Assembly: GCA_937915335.1 (NCBI GenBank) | Contig: CALDLZ010000089.1 | Span: 1-7,862 of the forward strand | DNA: 7,862 nt | Reading direction: 5' to 3' | From: an uncultured Faecalibacterium sp. | Lineage (GTDB): Bacteria; Bacillota; Clostridia; Oscillospirales; Ruminococcaceae | Shown here: piece after piece, positions 1-6,309 of the stretch | Numbering within the stretch: position 1 is the stretch's first letter | Layout of the letters: each line of letters starts with the position of its first letter | The notes under the pieces: model-generated | What the model was told of the DNA's origin: nothing | The model's input: only the letters and a program-made list of their open reading frames with translations | Database searches by the model: none | Position numbers and translations under genes: made by a program

Positions 1-8
1 TAGGGTGC

Positions 9-242
9 TCAGTCGATCTCAACAAGGACCTTTTCATCGACCCGCACAGCAGCCGCGCGCATCACCACACGAATGGCTTTTGCGATCCGGCCCTGCTTGC
101 CGATGACACGGCCCATATCTCCCTCTGCCACGCTCAGGTGGTAGACGATGGTGCCGTCCTCGCGGGGCTCGTCCACCGTAACCTTGACGGCTTCCTTATC
201 CTCCACGAGACCGCGGGCAACTGCCAGCAACAGCTCCTGCAT
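9..242 (-). CDS. khpA: KH-domain RNA-binding protein KhpA
   Basis: A small cytoplasmic RNA-binding protein of 77 residues, the usual length for the KhpA (YlqC) family. One KH domain fills the chain, with the nucleic-acid-gripping GxxG loop seen as GKQG in the run VIGKQGRIAKAIR near residues 46-58. In other Firmicutes KhpA pairs with KhpB/Jag and binds many transcripts, affecting cell division and envelope synthesis; that role is family knowledge. The ATG is preceded by AGGAGG with 8 bases spacing, and the gap to the rpsP stop is only 16 bases, so it is the fourth gene of the ylxM-ffh-rpsP operon. The order rpsP-khpA, often followed by rimM and trmD, is typical of the phylum; those last genes would lie beyond position 1 and are not seen. 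Confidence 0.95.
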   Translation of the reverse strand: MQELLLAVARGLVEDKEAVKVTVDEPREDGTIVYHLSVAEGDMGRVIGKQGRIAKAIRVVMRAAAVRVDEKVLVEID

Positions 243-258
243 GAGTCAGCCCTCCTAC

Positions 259-501
259 TTACAGAACGTTGGACTTCTTCAGCAGGACGCGAACGGTATC
301 GGTGGGCTGTGCGCCGTTAGCGATCCAAGCCTTAGCCTTCTCGGCATCGATCTTCACAACAGAGGGCTCCTGGTTGGGATCGTAAGTGCCGATCTCCTCG
401 ATGAAACGGCCGTCGCGGGGGAAGCGGCTGTCAGCAACAACAACACGATAGAAGGGAGCCTTCTTGGCGCCAACGCGGCGCAGACGAATCTTAACTGCCA
501 T
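259..501 (-). CDS. rpsP: 30S ribosomal protein S16
   Basis: Ribosomal protein S16, which binds 16S rRNA in the body of the small subunit and is needed for its assembly. The 80-residue product has normal family length and begins with the family signature [20 protein letters not shown], followed by the conserved [12 protein letters not shown] segment near residues 31-43 and a basic end. The ATG is preceded by GGAGG with 9 bases spacing. It lies between ffh and khpA. The 92-base spacer upstream carries GC-rich hairpin arms (see that entry), so translation or readthrough of rpsP may be controlled separately from ffh. No oddity in the protein itself. Confidence 0.98.
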   Translation of the reverse strand: MAVKIRLRRVGAKKAPFYRVVVADSRFPRDGRFIEEIGTYDPNQEPSVVKIDAEKAKAWIANGAQPTDTVRVLLKKSNVL

Positions 502-593
502 GGTAAATATCCTCCAAAATGTTTGTGCCCCGGTGTGGGGTTTGATTAAATCTATCTGTACAACCCCAGCGGGGTGTATACCTGAATTAAAAA
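502..593 (-). promoter_or_regulatory. ffh-rpsP spacer with competing hairpin arms
   Basis: Spacer between the ffh stop and the rpsP start. Read on the minus strand it has four GC-rich arms. Arm 1 (571-578) pairs with arm 2 (559-567) in an ACCCC/GGGGT hairpin with three more pairs beyond a bulge. Arm 3 (CCCC at 537-540) pairs with arm 4 (GGGG at 528-531). Arm 2 GGGGTT can instead pair with arm 3 AACCCC (537-542). The last hairpin ends a few bases before the GGAGG of rpsP. None is followed by a U tract, so this is not a simple terminator. A control or processing role is inference. Confidence 0.35.
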
Positions 594-1949
594 TTATTTA
601 AAGCCGCGGAAAGCGTTGGGATTCCCCATCATACCACCCAGGCGGCGGGCAAAGCCCTTGGGGCTCTTCTTGAACTGCTTCATCATCTTCTGCATCATCT
701 CAAACTGCTTGAGCAGCTTGTTGACGTCCTCGACCTTGGTGCCGCTGCCCGCTGCAATGCGGCGCTTACGCTTGGGGTTGATGATGGAGGGCTTTTCGCG
801 CTCTTCCTTGGTCATCGAGAAGATCATGGCCTCAATGCGGTCAAAGGCCTTCTCGTCCACCTGGCTCGGGTCGATGCCGGACATTCCGGGCATCATGCTC
901 AACATGGCACCTGCACCGCCCATCTTGCGGATCTGCGCGAACTGGGCCAGCATGTCGTTCATGTCGAACTTGTTTTCCATCATCCGCTTGGCGGTCTCTT
1001 CGGCCACCTTCTCGTCGGCGGCATCCTGAGCCTTTTCGATCAGGCTCAGCACATCGCCCATGCCGAGGATACGGCTTGCCATACGGGAGGGATGGAACAC
1101 CTCCAGGTCATCCAGCTTTTCGCCGGTACCCTGGAATTTGATGGGCTTGCCGGTGACGCTCAGCACCGAAAGGGCAGCGCCGCCGCGGGTATCGCCATCG
1201 GTCTTGGTCAGGATAATGCCATCGATGCCCACCGTCTCATTGAAGGTTTTGGCAACATTGACTGCGTCCTGGCCTGCCATGGCATCCACCACCAGCAGGG
1301 TCTCGTCCACGGGGACCGCTTCCTTGATCTGCACGAGCTCCTGCATCAGGACCTCGTCGATCTGCAGACGACCGGCGGTATCCAGGATCACGATGTCATT
1401 GCCGTAATCCTTGGCATGAGCCAGTGCCTTGCGGGCGATCTCCGGGGGCTTGGCACCCGGCAGTGTAAATACCGGAGCGCCAGCCTGCTTGCCCACGACC
1501 TGCAACTGGTCGATGGCAGCGGGGCGGTAGATATCACAGGCCACCAGCATGGGGCGGCGGCCCTGCTTGATGAAGTATTTGGCAAGCTTTGCCGCGTGGG
1601 TCGTTTTGCCGTTGCCCTGCAAACCGCAGAGCATAATAATGGTCTGACCCTTGTTCTTGACGATCAGGCGGGGGGCTTCCTCGCCACCCATCAGGGTGAT
1701 GAGCTCCTCGTTGACGATCTTGACCACCTGCTGGGCGGGGGTCAGGCTCTCCATGACCTCCTGCCCCATGGCACGCTCGGAGACCTTGGCACAGAAGTCC
1801 TTGGCAACCTTGTAGTTGACATCGGCTTCCAGCAGGGCCATCCGCACCTCGCGCATGGCGGCTTTGATGTCGGCCTCGGTCAGCTTGCCGTGGCCGCGCA
1901 GCTTTTTGAACACACCGGCAAGGCGGTCGGTCAAAGATTCAAATGCCAT
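594..1949 (-). CDS. ffh: Signal recognition particle protein Ffh (SRP54)
   Basis: The GTPase of the signal recognition particle. It binds 4.5S/6S RNA and signal sequences of nascent membrane and secreted proteins, then docks with FtsY at the membrane. The 451-residue product is full length. The N domain covers about 1-90. The G domain shows G1 GLQGNGKTT (109-117), DTAGR (190-194), TKTDGD (248-253) and the closing [12 protein letters not shown] (274-285). The methionine-rich M domain (about 300-451) carries the RNA-binding segment [15 protein letters not shown] (390-404) and many Met residues in the signal-peptide groove. I chose the ATG at 1949 because AGAGGAG lies 8 bases upstream; an in-frame TTG at 1967 would bury that site inside the coding region. 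It follows ylxM by 30 bases, the standard pairing in Firmicutes. The G1 loop has Asn where Ala or Ser is more usual, probably harmless. Confidence 0.97.
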   Translation of the reverse strand: MAFESLTDRLAGVFKKLRGHGKLTEADIKAAMREVRMALLEADVNYKVAKDFCAKVSERAMGQEVMESLTPAQQVVKIVNEELITLMGGEEAPRLIVKNKGQTIIMLCGLQGNGKTTHAAKLAKYFIKQGRRPMLVACDIYRPAAIDQLQVVGKQAGAPVFTLPGAKPPEIARKALAHAKDYGNDIVILDTAGRLQIDEVLMQELVQIKEAVPVDETLLVVDAMAGQDAVNVAKTFNETVGIDGIILTKTDGDTRGGAALSVLSVTGKPIKFQGTGEKLDDLEVFHPSRMASRILGMGDVLSLIEKAQDAADEKVAEETAKRMMENKFDMNDMLAQFAQIRKMGGAGAMLSMMPGMSGIDPSQVDEKAFDRIEAMIFSMTKEEREKPSIINPKRKRRIAAGSGTKVEDVNKLLKQFEMMQKMMKQFKKSPKGFARRLGGMMGNPNAFRGFK

Positions 1950-1957
1950 GTTCGGTG

Positions 1958-1964
1958 CTCCTCT
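1958..1964 (-). promoter_or_regulatory. ffh ribosome binding site
   Basis: AGAGGAG on the minus strand, 8 bases before the ATG at 1949. It decides the ffh start against the upstream in-frame TTG. Confidence 0.8.
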
Positions 1965-1979
1965 CAAGTAGTAATGGTG

Positions 1980-2363
1980 TCAGCTCTCGTTGACCTCGTC
2001 GATGGAGCGGATCAGCTCCAGCATCTTATTCAGCGTTGCTGCGTACTCAGTGGTGGTAAGTTTGGCATAGGGGCCGGTGCACTCGAACCGTGCGTCAATG
2101 ACCAGCTGTTCCAGTTCTTCCAGCTTTTCCTGCACCCGACGGTAGCGGCCGGCAAAGCCGACCTTTTCTTCCAGCTCCTTCAGGGTGGTCTCGCCATGCT
2201 TGATGGCGTCCCGGGCTCCCTGACGGGTGATGCCGAAGTTTTCCCCGATCTCACTGAGGGAGAGGTCATCGTTGTAATACTGGTTCAGCATCTCACGCTG
2301 CTTGGGCGTAAGCACCTCACCGTAAAAATCGAGCAGATAGCCCATTTCAAAGTCTTTTGCCAT
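1980..2363 (-). CDS. ylxM: YlxM/p13-like helix-turn-helix protein (UPF0122), SRP-associated
   Basis: A 127-residue cytoplasmic protein of the YlxM family, which is encoded next to ffh across Firmicutes. In streptococci YlxM has been shown to bind SRP components and tune Ffh GTPase activity; that is family knowledge. The sequence opens with the family-type MGYLLDFYGEVLTPKQREMLNQYY, then a sigma-factor-region-4-like helix-turn-helix (LSLSEIGENFGITRQGARDAI, about 34-54), then a Glu/Lys-rich helical tail. It is slightly longer than the usual 100-115 residues because of the C-terminal extension. I placed the start at MAKDFEMG; the frame stays open to 2465 but that extension would include the promoter. 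The ribosome site is weak: AGGG 11 bases upstream, or GGGAGG about 16 bases upstream. It is the first gene of the operon. Confidence 0.88.
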   Translation of the reverse strand: MAKDFEMGYLLDFYGEVLTPKQREMLNQYYNDDLSLSEIGENFGITRQGARDAIKHGETTLKELEEKVGFAGRYRRVQEKLEELEQLVIDARFECTGPYAKLTTTEYAATLNKMLELIRSIDEVNES

Positions 2364-2390
2364 GACGCGTTCTGCCCTGACCTCCCGTTG

Positions 2391-2418
2391 TGTTGTAAAG
2401 CTAATTTGCTTTACAACA
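2391..2418. repeat. Perfect 11-bp inverted repeat over the ylxM transcription start
   Basis: TGTTGTAAAGC, a 6-base AT spacer, then GCTTTACAACA: the arms are exact reverse complements. On the minus strand it starts 2 bases after the -10 hexamer, so it covers the expected start point and the first bases of the mRNA. It could be a repressor operator or a 5' stem that protects the transcript. I cannot match it to a named regulator: it is longer than a Rex box (7-4-7) and lacks the usual PerR or LexA pattern. Confidence 0.75.
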
Positions 2419-2420
2419 GA

Positions 2421-2449
2421 AGTATACCAGTCCCCACCTTTCTTGTCAA
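2421..2449 (-). promoter_or_regulatory. Sigma-A promoter of the ylxM-ffh-rpsP-khpA operon
   Basis: On the minus strand: -35 TTGACA (2444-2449), a 17-base spacer, -10 TATACT (2421-2426). The -35 is perfect, the -10 is 5 of 6, the spacing is ideal. Transcription should start near 2414, giving a leader of about 50 bases before ylxM. Such strength fits a housekeeping translation operon. Confidence 0.88.
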
Positions 2450-2467
2450 GGCTTTTTTCCATCACTC

Positions 2468-2490
2468 TGCCGATTTTTCGGCAATTTTTT
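2468..2490 (+). terminator. Short intrinsic terminator on the plus strand, between divergent promoters
   Basis: TGCCGA, a TTTT loop, TCGGCA, then ATTTTTT: a perfect 6-bp stem followed by a T run in the plus direction. No plus-strand gene lies upstream, because ylxM runs the other way. It could insulate the next gene from antisense transcription out of the ylxM region, end a short unseen RNA, or be a relic. The stem is short, so the call is moderate. Confidence 0.5.
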
Positions 2491-2512
2491 CTCTGTTTTG
2501 TCCAATTGCGGC

Positions 2513-2541
2513 TTGACGCTGGGCACGGGATGCGCTACTTT
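2513..2541 (+). promoter_or_regulatory. Putative promoter of the cysteine-synthase-like/MATE unit
   Basis: TTGACG (2513-2518), 17 bases, then TACTTT (2536-2541), which keeps the three most conserved -10 bases. A better -10 match, TATAAG (2541-2546), is 22 bases from TTGACG and lacks another -35, so the exact -10 is uncertain. Either choice gives a leader of roughly 20-25 bases that includes the GGAGGGAGG site. Confidence 0.5.
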
Positions 2542-2572
2542 ATAAGTATGAAACCTCGGAGGGAGGAATTTC

Positions 2573-3460
2573 GTGGCGATTTATCCGAACATCTATCATA
2601 CTTTGGTTCCCTGCCCCATTGTAGAACTGCGGGGGTATCTGGCCGCCTGCGGGCTCAAGGGGCGGCTGTATGCCTACCTTGATTATAACGGGCCCACCGG
2701 CACGTCCCGTGATTCAGTGGCCGAGGGAATGCTGGCCCTTGCGGCAGAGAAGCATAAGTTTCTCCCGGGCCAGCCCATCATCGAAGCGGCATCGGGTGCC
2801 TTTGCCATGGCGCTGGCCCTGGCCGGGCGGACGGCTGGCCACCCCGTTGTGCTGGCCATGCCCGAGGATGCCCCGGCCCTGCGGCAGGAGTATCTGCTCC
2901 GGCTTGGGGCGCAGATTTTGCACTCCCCCGCCCAGCGGGGCCTTGCGGGAGCCCGGGCGCTGGCGGAGACCACCGCCGCCGAAAAGGGCTGGTATTATAT
3001 GAACTGGCTCGCCAACGATGACAACCCCGAGTACCACCGCCGGGTGACCGGCCCCGCCATCGTGCAGGCCATCTCCCGGGAGGGCCGCAGTCTCGTGGAC
3101 ACCATTACCATCGGCGTGGGCAGCGCAGGCACCATCACCGGCGTGGGCGAAACCATCAAGGCCTGGACGAATGATGTCCGTATCGTGGCCGTGGAACCCT
3201 TCGAGAATCAGGCATTGGGCGGCGGCTTCACCGGCGGGCACGGCATTCCGGGCAATTATAACGCCTATGTAGTGGATAACGTGGCCGCTGTGACCAGCAC
3301 CGACGCCAACCGCGCGGCACAGCGTGTCCTTGCCACCGATGCCATCCCGGCTTCCCCCGCCGCCGGTGCTGCTCTCCACGCCGCCGCTCAGCTCATCGCC
3401 ACCGGCACCAGCCGCTCGGCGCTGGCTATCTTCAGTGGGCGGCAAAATTTAAGTTTTTAA
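2573..3460 (+). CDS. Cysteine-synthase-fold protein lacking the PLP lysine (probable pseudoenzyme)
   Basis: A 295-residue protein of the O-acetylserine sulfhydrylase (CysK/CysM) fold, near normal length. The GTG start is set by GGAGGGAGG (2558-2566) 6 bases upstream. Family landmarks are recognisable in order: VAEGML helix (49-54), MPEDAPALR (96-104, for MPxxxSxER), NPEYHRRVTGPAIVQ (151-165), the phosphate-binding loop GVGSAGTITG (181-190) and VAVEP (205-209). Key residues are changed. The usual NPxGSxKDR is NGPTGTSRDS, with Arg46 where the Schiff-base Lys belongs. The substrate loop SGNTG is SGAFA (74-78). The GxSSGA serine that contacts the pyridine nitrogen is in SPAAGA (261-266). Only five lysines exist (29, 60, 62, 138, 196) and none aligns with the active site. 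The frame is intact with codon use like its neighbours, so it is not a decayed gene. I infer a non-catalytic, possibly regulatory or binding protein. It sits 17 bases before a MATE exporter gene. Confidence 0.85.
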   Translation: MAIYPNIYHTLVPCPIVELRGYLAACGLKGRLYAYLDYNGPTGTSRDSVAEGMLALAAEKHKFLPGQPIIEAASGAFAMALALAGRTAGHPVVLAMPEDAPALRQEYLLRLGAQILHSPAQRGLAGARALAETTAAEKGWYYMNWLANDDNPEYHRRVTGPAIVQAISREGRSLVDTITIGVGSAGTITGVGETIKAWTNDVRIVAVEPFENQALGGGFTGGHGIPGNYNAYVVDNVAAVTSTDANRAAQRVLATDAIPASPAAGAALHAAAQLIATGTSRSALAIFSGRQNLSF

Positions 3461-3477
3461 TAGAAAAGAGTTTTCCA

Positions 3478-4806
3478 ATGACAAAAGATATGACGACCGG
3501 CCCGATCACTCCGCTGCTGGTCAATTTCACCATTCCCCTTGTGCTGGGCAACCTTTTCCAGCTGACCTATAACGCCGTGGACAGCATCATCGTCGGCAAG
3601 TTCGTAGGTGAGGAAGCCCTTGCCGCCGTGGGCACCTCCAATCCGCTGATGACGCTGGCCATCCTGTTCATCAACGGTGTCTGTCTGGGCGCAGGCATCC
3701 TCGTCAGCCTGGCCTTCGGTGCTGGCGATACCAAGCTGGTAGAGCGGCAGGTCTCCACCACCGCCATTGCGGGTGCCATCTTCTCGCTGGTGTTCTCGCT
3801 GACCTGCGTGATCCTGGCGAATCCGCTGCTTCGCTTACTGCAGGTACCGGAAGAGATTCTTCCCATCGCCGTGAACTACCTGCGCATCGTGTTCGGCGGC
3901 CTGCTGTTCACCTTCTTCTATAACTTCCTTGCCGCCACCATGCGCGCGCTGGGCGACAGCAAGAGCGCCCTGTATTTCCTGATGATCAGCTCCGTGCTGA
4001 ATATTGCCGGCGACCTGTTCTTCGTCAAGGTTCTGAACTGGGGTTCCGAGGGCTGTGCTCTCTCCACCGTGCTCAGCGAGGCGCTCTGCTGTGTGTTCTG
4101 CCTGTTCTATATCCGCTGGAAGGTTCCCATTTTGCAGCTGGGCAGGCGCTGGTTCGTTTTTGACCCCTCCCTGTTGAAAAAGACCGTCAGCTATGGCTGG
4201 ACCAGTGCCATGCAGCAGGCCACCGTCCAGCTGGGCAAGATCGTCATTCAGGCCATTGTGAATACCATGGGTGTCAACGCTATGGCCGCCTTCGCCGCCG
4301 CCGGACGCATTGATGATTTCGCATATGTTCCCCAGCAGAACATCGGCCACGCCACCACCACCCTGATGGCCCAGAACCGTGGCGCTGGCAAGAATGACCG
4401 TGTCCGTGCCAGCTTCTTCTGTGGCCTGAAGCTGGAGTTCATCTACGCCATCTTCATCACGGCGGTCTGCTTCTTCTTCGCCGAGCCCATCATCCGGCTC
4501 TTCGTCACCGATGCCGAGGTGGTGCATCTGGGTGTCCGCTTCCTGAAGCTGGTCTCCCTGTTCTACCTGATGCCCTCGCTGACCAACGGCATCCAGGGCG
4601 GCTTCCGCGGTCTGGGCGACCTCAAGATCACCCTGAACAGCAGCATGCTCAACATGGCAGGTCGTGCAGCCGCCGCTGCAATTTTCGTTCTGCTGATGAA
4701 GATGGACATTGAGGCCCTGCCTTACAGCTATGTCGTGGGCTGGATCCTCATGCTGGCCTATGAGACCCCCATGATGGTGAAGTACCTGCGCAGCGGGAAG
4801 ATGTGA
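3478..4806 (+). CDS. MATE family multidrug/cation efflux transporter
   Basis: A 442-residue inner-membrane exporter of the multidrug and toxic compound extrusion family, driven by Na+ or H+ antiport. Length and the near-continuous hydrophobic segments fit 12 membrane helices in two MatE halves. The first half opens with the typical TGPITPLLVNFTIPLVLGN and LFQLTYNAVDSIIVGKFVG (residues 7-44, with Asp35). The loop GAGDTKLVE (first half) is echoed by GAGKNDRVR (second half), and ALGDSKS by GLGDLKIT, showing the internal repeat. It starts 17 bases after the cysteine-synthase-like gene with only a weak AAAAGAG ribosome site, so translation may be coupled to that gene. The substrate cannot be read from sequence; the partner gene suggests an amino-acid- or thiol-related compound, which is speculation. 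A strong terminator follows. Confidence 0.93.
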   Translation: MTKDMTTGPITPLLVNFTIPLVLGNLFQLTYNAVDSIIVGKFVGEEALAAVGTSNPLMTLAILFINGVCLGAGILVSLAFGAGDTKLVERQVSTTAIAGAIFSLVFSLTCVILANPLLRLLQVPEEILPIAVNYLRIVFGGLLFTFFYNFLAATMRALGDSKSALYFLMISSVLNIAGDLFFVKVLNWGSEGCALSTVLSEALCCVFCLFYIRWKVPILQLGRRWFVFDPSLLKKTVSYGWTSAMQQATVQLGKIVIQAIVNTMGVNAMAAFAAAGRIDDFAYVPQQNIGHATTTLMAQNRGAGKNDRVRASFFCGLKLEFIYAIFITAVCFFFAEPIIRLFVTDAEVVHLGVRFLKLVSLFYLMPSLTNGIQGGFRGLGDLKITLNSSMLNMAGRAAAAAIFVLLMKMDIEALPYSYVVGWILMLAYETPMMVKYLRSGKM

Positions 4807-4830
4807 ACGCTCTACATATCCACACATACA

Positions 4831-4868
4831 AAAAGGAGCCGTGCTTCCATGGAAGTACGGCTCCTTTT
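4831..4868. terminator. Bidirectional terminator between MATE and prs
   Basis: An 18-bp stem (4831-4848 with 4851-4868) with a single G-T wobble, whose outer arms are AAAAGGAGCC and GGCTCCTTTT. It lies between two converging genes and gives a T run in each direction, so it can end both the MATE transcript and the prs transcript. Confidence 0.9.
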
Positions 4869-4880
4869 GCATTCTTCTGA

Positions 4881-6023
4881 TTACTTGCGCTTTGCCAGCA
4901 GGGCCTCGATCTTCTTGATGGGGTCGATGATGCTGGAAACGGACATGTCATGGTTCAGAGCCACCACAAAGTAAGCGGCGTACTTAGACACGTCAACATC
5001 CACATACCAGTCACGAGCCAGCAGCTCAGGCTTGCGGTAGGTCAGGTTGGTGCCCACCACATAGTCCAGCGTGCCATTGGCAACAGCCTCGTCGAACTTC
5101 TCCAGACCGTTGGTAAACAGGGGGAAGGTGGCGTTGGTGATGATGCGAGCGGCACCGCGCTGCTTCAGGTTGCCGGCAACCTCCAGCATGCTCTCGCCGG
5201 AAGCAATGATGTCATCGGCGATAAAGACGGTCTTGCCCTCAACAGAATCACCCAGATACTCGTGGGCAACGATGGGGTTACGGCCATTCACGACACGGGT
5301 ATAATCACGGCGCTTGTAGAACATACCCAGGTTGCAGCCCAGCACGCTGGAGAAGTACATGTTACGGTTCATAGCACCCTCGTCGGGGCTGACCACGATG
5401 AACTGCTCCTTGTCGAAGCTGATCTCGGGGTTCTTTTTCAGCAGGCTCTTGAGCACCTGATAGGTAGGCATGGCGTTATCGAAGCTGAGCAGGGGCACAG
5501 CGTTCTGGACGCGAGGATCATGGGCATCAAAGGTGATGATGTTGCGCACGCCCATGCTCTGCAGCTCCTGCAGGGCCACAGCGCAGTCCAGGCTCTCACG
5601 AACCACACGGCGGTGCTGACGGCCGCCGTACAGGCTGGGCATGATAACAGACACACGGTGTGCCTTGCCGGCCACAGCCTGGATCAGGCGCTTGAGGTTT
5701 GCAAAGTGATCGTCCGGAGAGAGGTGGTTCTCGTAACCGAACAGGTTGTAGGTAACGCTGTAATTGCCCGGATCGATGACAATAAAGATGTCGTCGCCGC
5801 GCACAGACTCTTTCACCAGGCCCTTTGCATCGCCGCTCTGGAAGCGGGGGCACTCGCAGGGGATGATAAAGCTATCCTTCTCCACGCCTGCGGACTTTGC
5901 CCACTCTACCAGGTGCTTGTCGATCAGCTTGGTCAGCTCCTCCGCACCGGGGCAGGCCAGCAGACGCAGGTCTGCCACGCTGGGTTCCTGGAAAAATGCC
6001 ATCGGATTGATCTCGTTGGACAT
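4881..6023 (-). CDS. prs: Ribose-phosphate pyrophosphokinase (PRPP synthetase), divergent long form
   Basis: Makes 5-phosphoribosyl-1-pyrophosphate from ribose-5-phosphate and ATP, the entry to purine, pyrimidine, histidine, tryptophan and NAD synthesis; cytoplasmic. The 380-residue product is about 65 longer than classical Prs (about 315). Recognisable parts: ESVRGDDIFIV (72-82), IMPSLYGGRQHRR (127-139, for the ATP-binding IPYFGYARQDR), TFDAHDPRVQ (164-173, metal/ATP His168), VVSPDEGAMNR (210-220), the KRR of the catalytic flexible loop (237-239) with extra residues after it, and the ribose-phosphate loop IADDIIASGES (268-278). That loop normally reads DDxxDTxGT; here Ala274 and Ser275 replace Asp-Thr. 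Extra length lies in the N-terminal part, after KRR and at the C terminus. The ATG follows AAGGAG by 8 bases. It stands alone between two terminators. I am confident of the family; full PRPP synthetase activity is likely but less certain. Confidence 0.88.
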   Translation of the reverse strand: MSNEINPMAFFQEPSVADLRLLACPGAEELTKLIDKHLVEWAKSAGVEKDSFIIPCECPRFQSGDAKGLVKESVRGDDIFIVIDPGNYSVTYNLFGYENHLSPDDHFANLKRLIQAVAGKAHRVSVIMPSLYGGRQHRRVVRESLDCAVALQELQSMGVRNIITFDAHDPRVQNAVPLLSFDNAMPTYQVLKSLLKKNPEISFDKEQFIVVSPDEGAMNRNMYFSSVLGCNLGMFYKRRDYTRVVNGRNPIVAHEYLGDSVEGKTVFIADDIIASGESMLEVAGNLKQRGAARIITNATFPLFTNGLEKFDEAVANGTLDYVVGTNLTYRKPELLARDWYVDVDVSKYAAYFVVALNHDMSVSSIIDPIKKIEALLAKRK

Positions 6024-6094
6024 ACTTACAACTCCTTCAATGTTCCTGTTGTCTTGACGATGAAATCAGATGCTCAAAGCGCATATCTATTAGT

Positions 6095-6103
6095 ATTTTA
6101 TCA
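6095..6103 (-). promoter_or_regulatory. Putative extended -10 promoter of prs
   Basis: TGATAAAAT on the minus strand: a TGn extension followed by TAAAAT. No convincing -35 lies 16-18 bases upstream, which extended -10 promoters can tolerate. The start would fall near 6088, giving a leader of about 65 bases. No PurR-box-like repeat was recognised. Confidence 0.45.
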
Positions 6104-6246
6104 CAAAATGCAGATTTCGACACACTCAATTTCTGTCTCGGGAGCATTTTCTGCGGCTTGCACAGCTGTTATTCAAAAAAGCGTTGGAGACTGTGAGTTT
6201 TTTACAAAAGATAGACCTTTTTGCTTTTGTTCCTTTCCCTATTCAA

Positions 6247-6296
6247 GAAAAAGTAAAAGTAAAATTCCCCCGCGAATGACTCTTCGCAGGGGAATT
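6247..6296 (-). terminator. Intrinsic terminator of the SnoaL-like lipoprotein gene
   Basis: AATTCCCC (6263-6270) pairs with GGGGAATT (6289-6296), and GCGAA (6272-6276) with TTCGC (6283-6287), with one C/A mismatch between the two helices. On the minus strand it lies 14 bases past the stop codon and is followed by a T-rich run (6247-6262 as A-rich on the plus strand). The rest of the 286-base gap to prs holds only the prs promoter and leader. Confidence 0.85.
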
Positions 6297-6309
6297 ACTT
6301 TATGATGCC

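Noticed and set aside
1950..1967. Upstream TTG start for ffh adding six residues
   Set aside because: The extension consists of the ribosome binding site itself; MAFESL is the normal family N terminus.
1092..2516. A 474-codon open frame on the plus strand, antisense to ffh and ylxM
   Set aside because: It covers the coding strand complement of two certain genes and their promoter, has no ribosome site, and its His/Gln/Leu-rich composition is what biased codons give in the opposite frame.
2708..2710. The idea that Arg46 in the cysteine-synthase-like protein is a sequencing error for Lys
   Set aside because: Two other cofactor motifs (SGNTG and GxSSGA) are also altered, so one base error cannot explain the pattern.
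2714..3445. A 243-codon open frame antisense to the cysteine-synthase-like gene
   Set aside because: Gly/His-rich shadow of a GC-rich gene; no start signal and no recognisable domain.
3835..4872. A 345-codon open frame antisense to the MATE gene
   Set aside because: Would begin inside the bidirectional terminator and is rich in His, Gln and Gly, the mirror of hydrophobic membrane codons.
4950..6305. A 451-codon open frame antisense to prs
   Set aside because: Shadow of the prs codon pattern; no ribosome site, crosses the prs promoter and the lipoprotein terminator, and shows no known fold.
6108..6305. A possible small protein of about 65 residues on the plus strand between prs and the lipoprotein gene
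   Set aside because: No Shine-Dalgarno before the ATG, it runs through the terminator stem, and the sequence has no family look.
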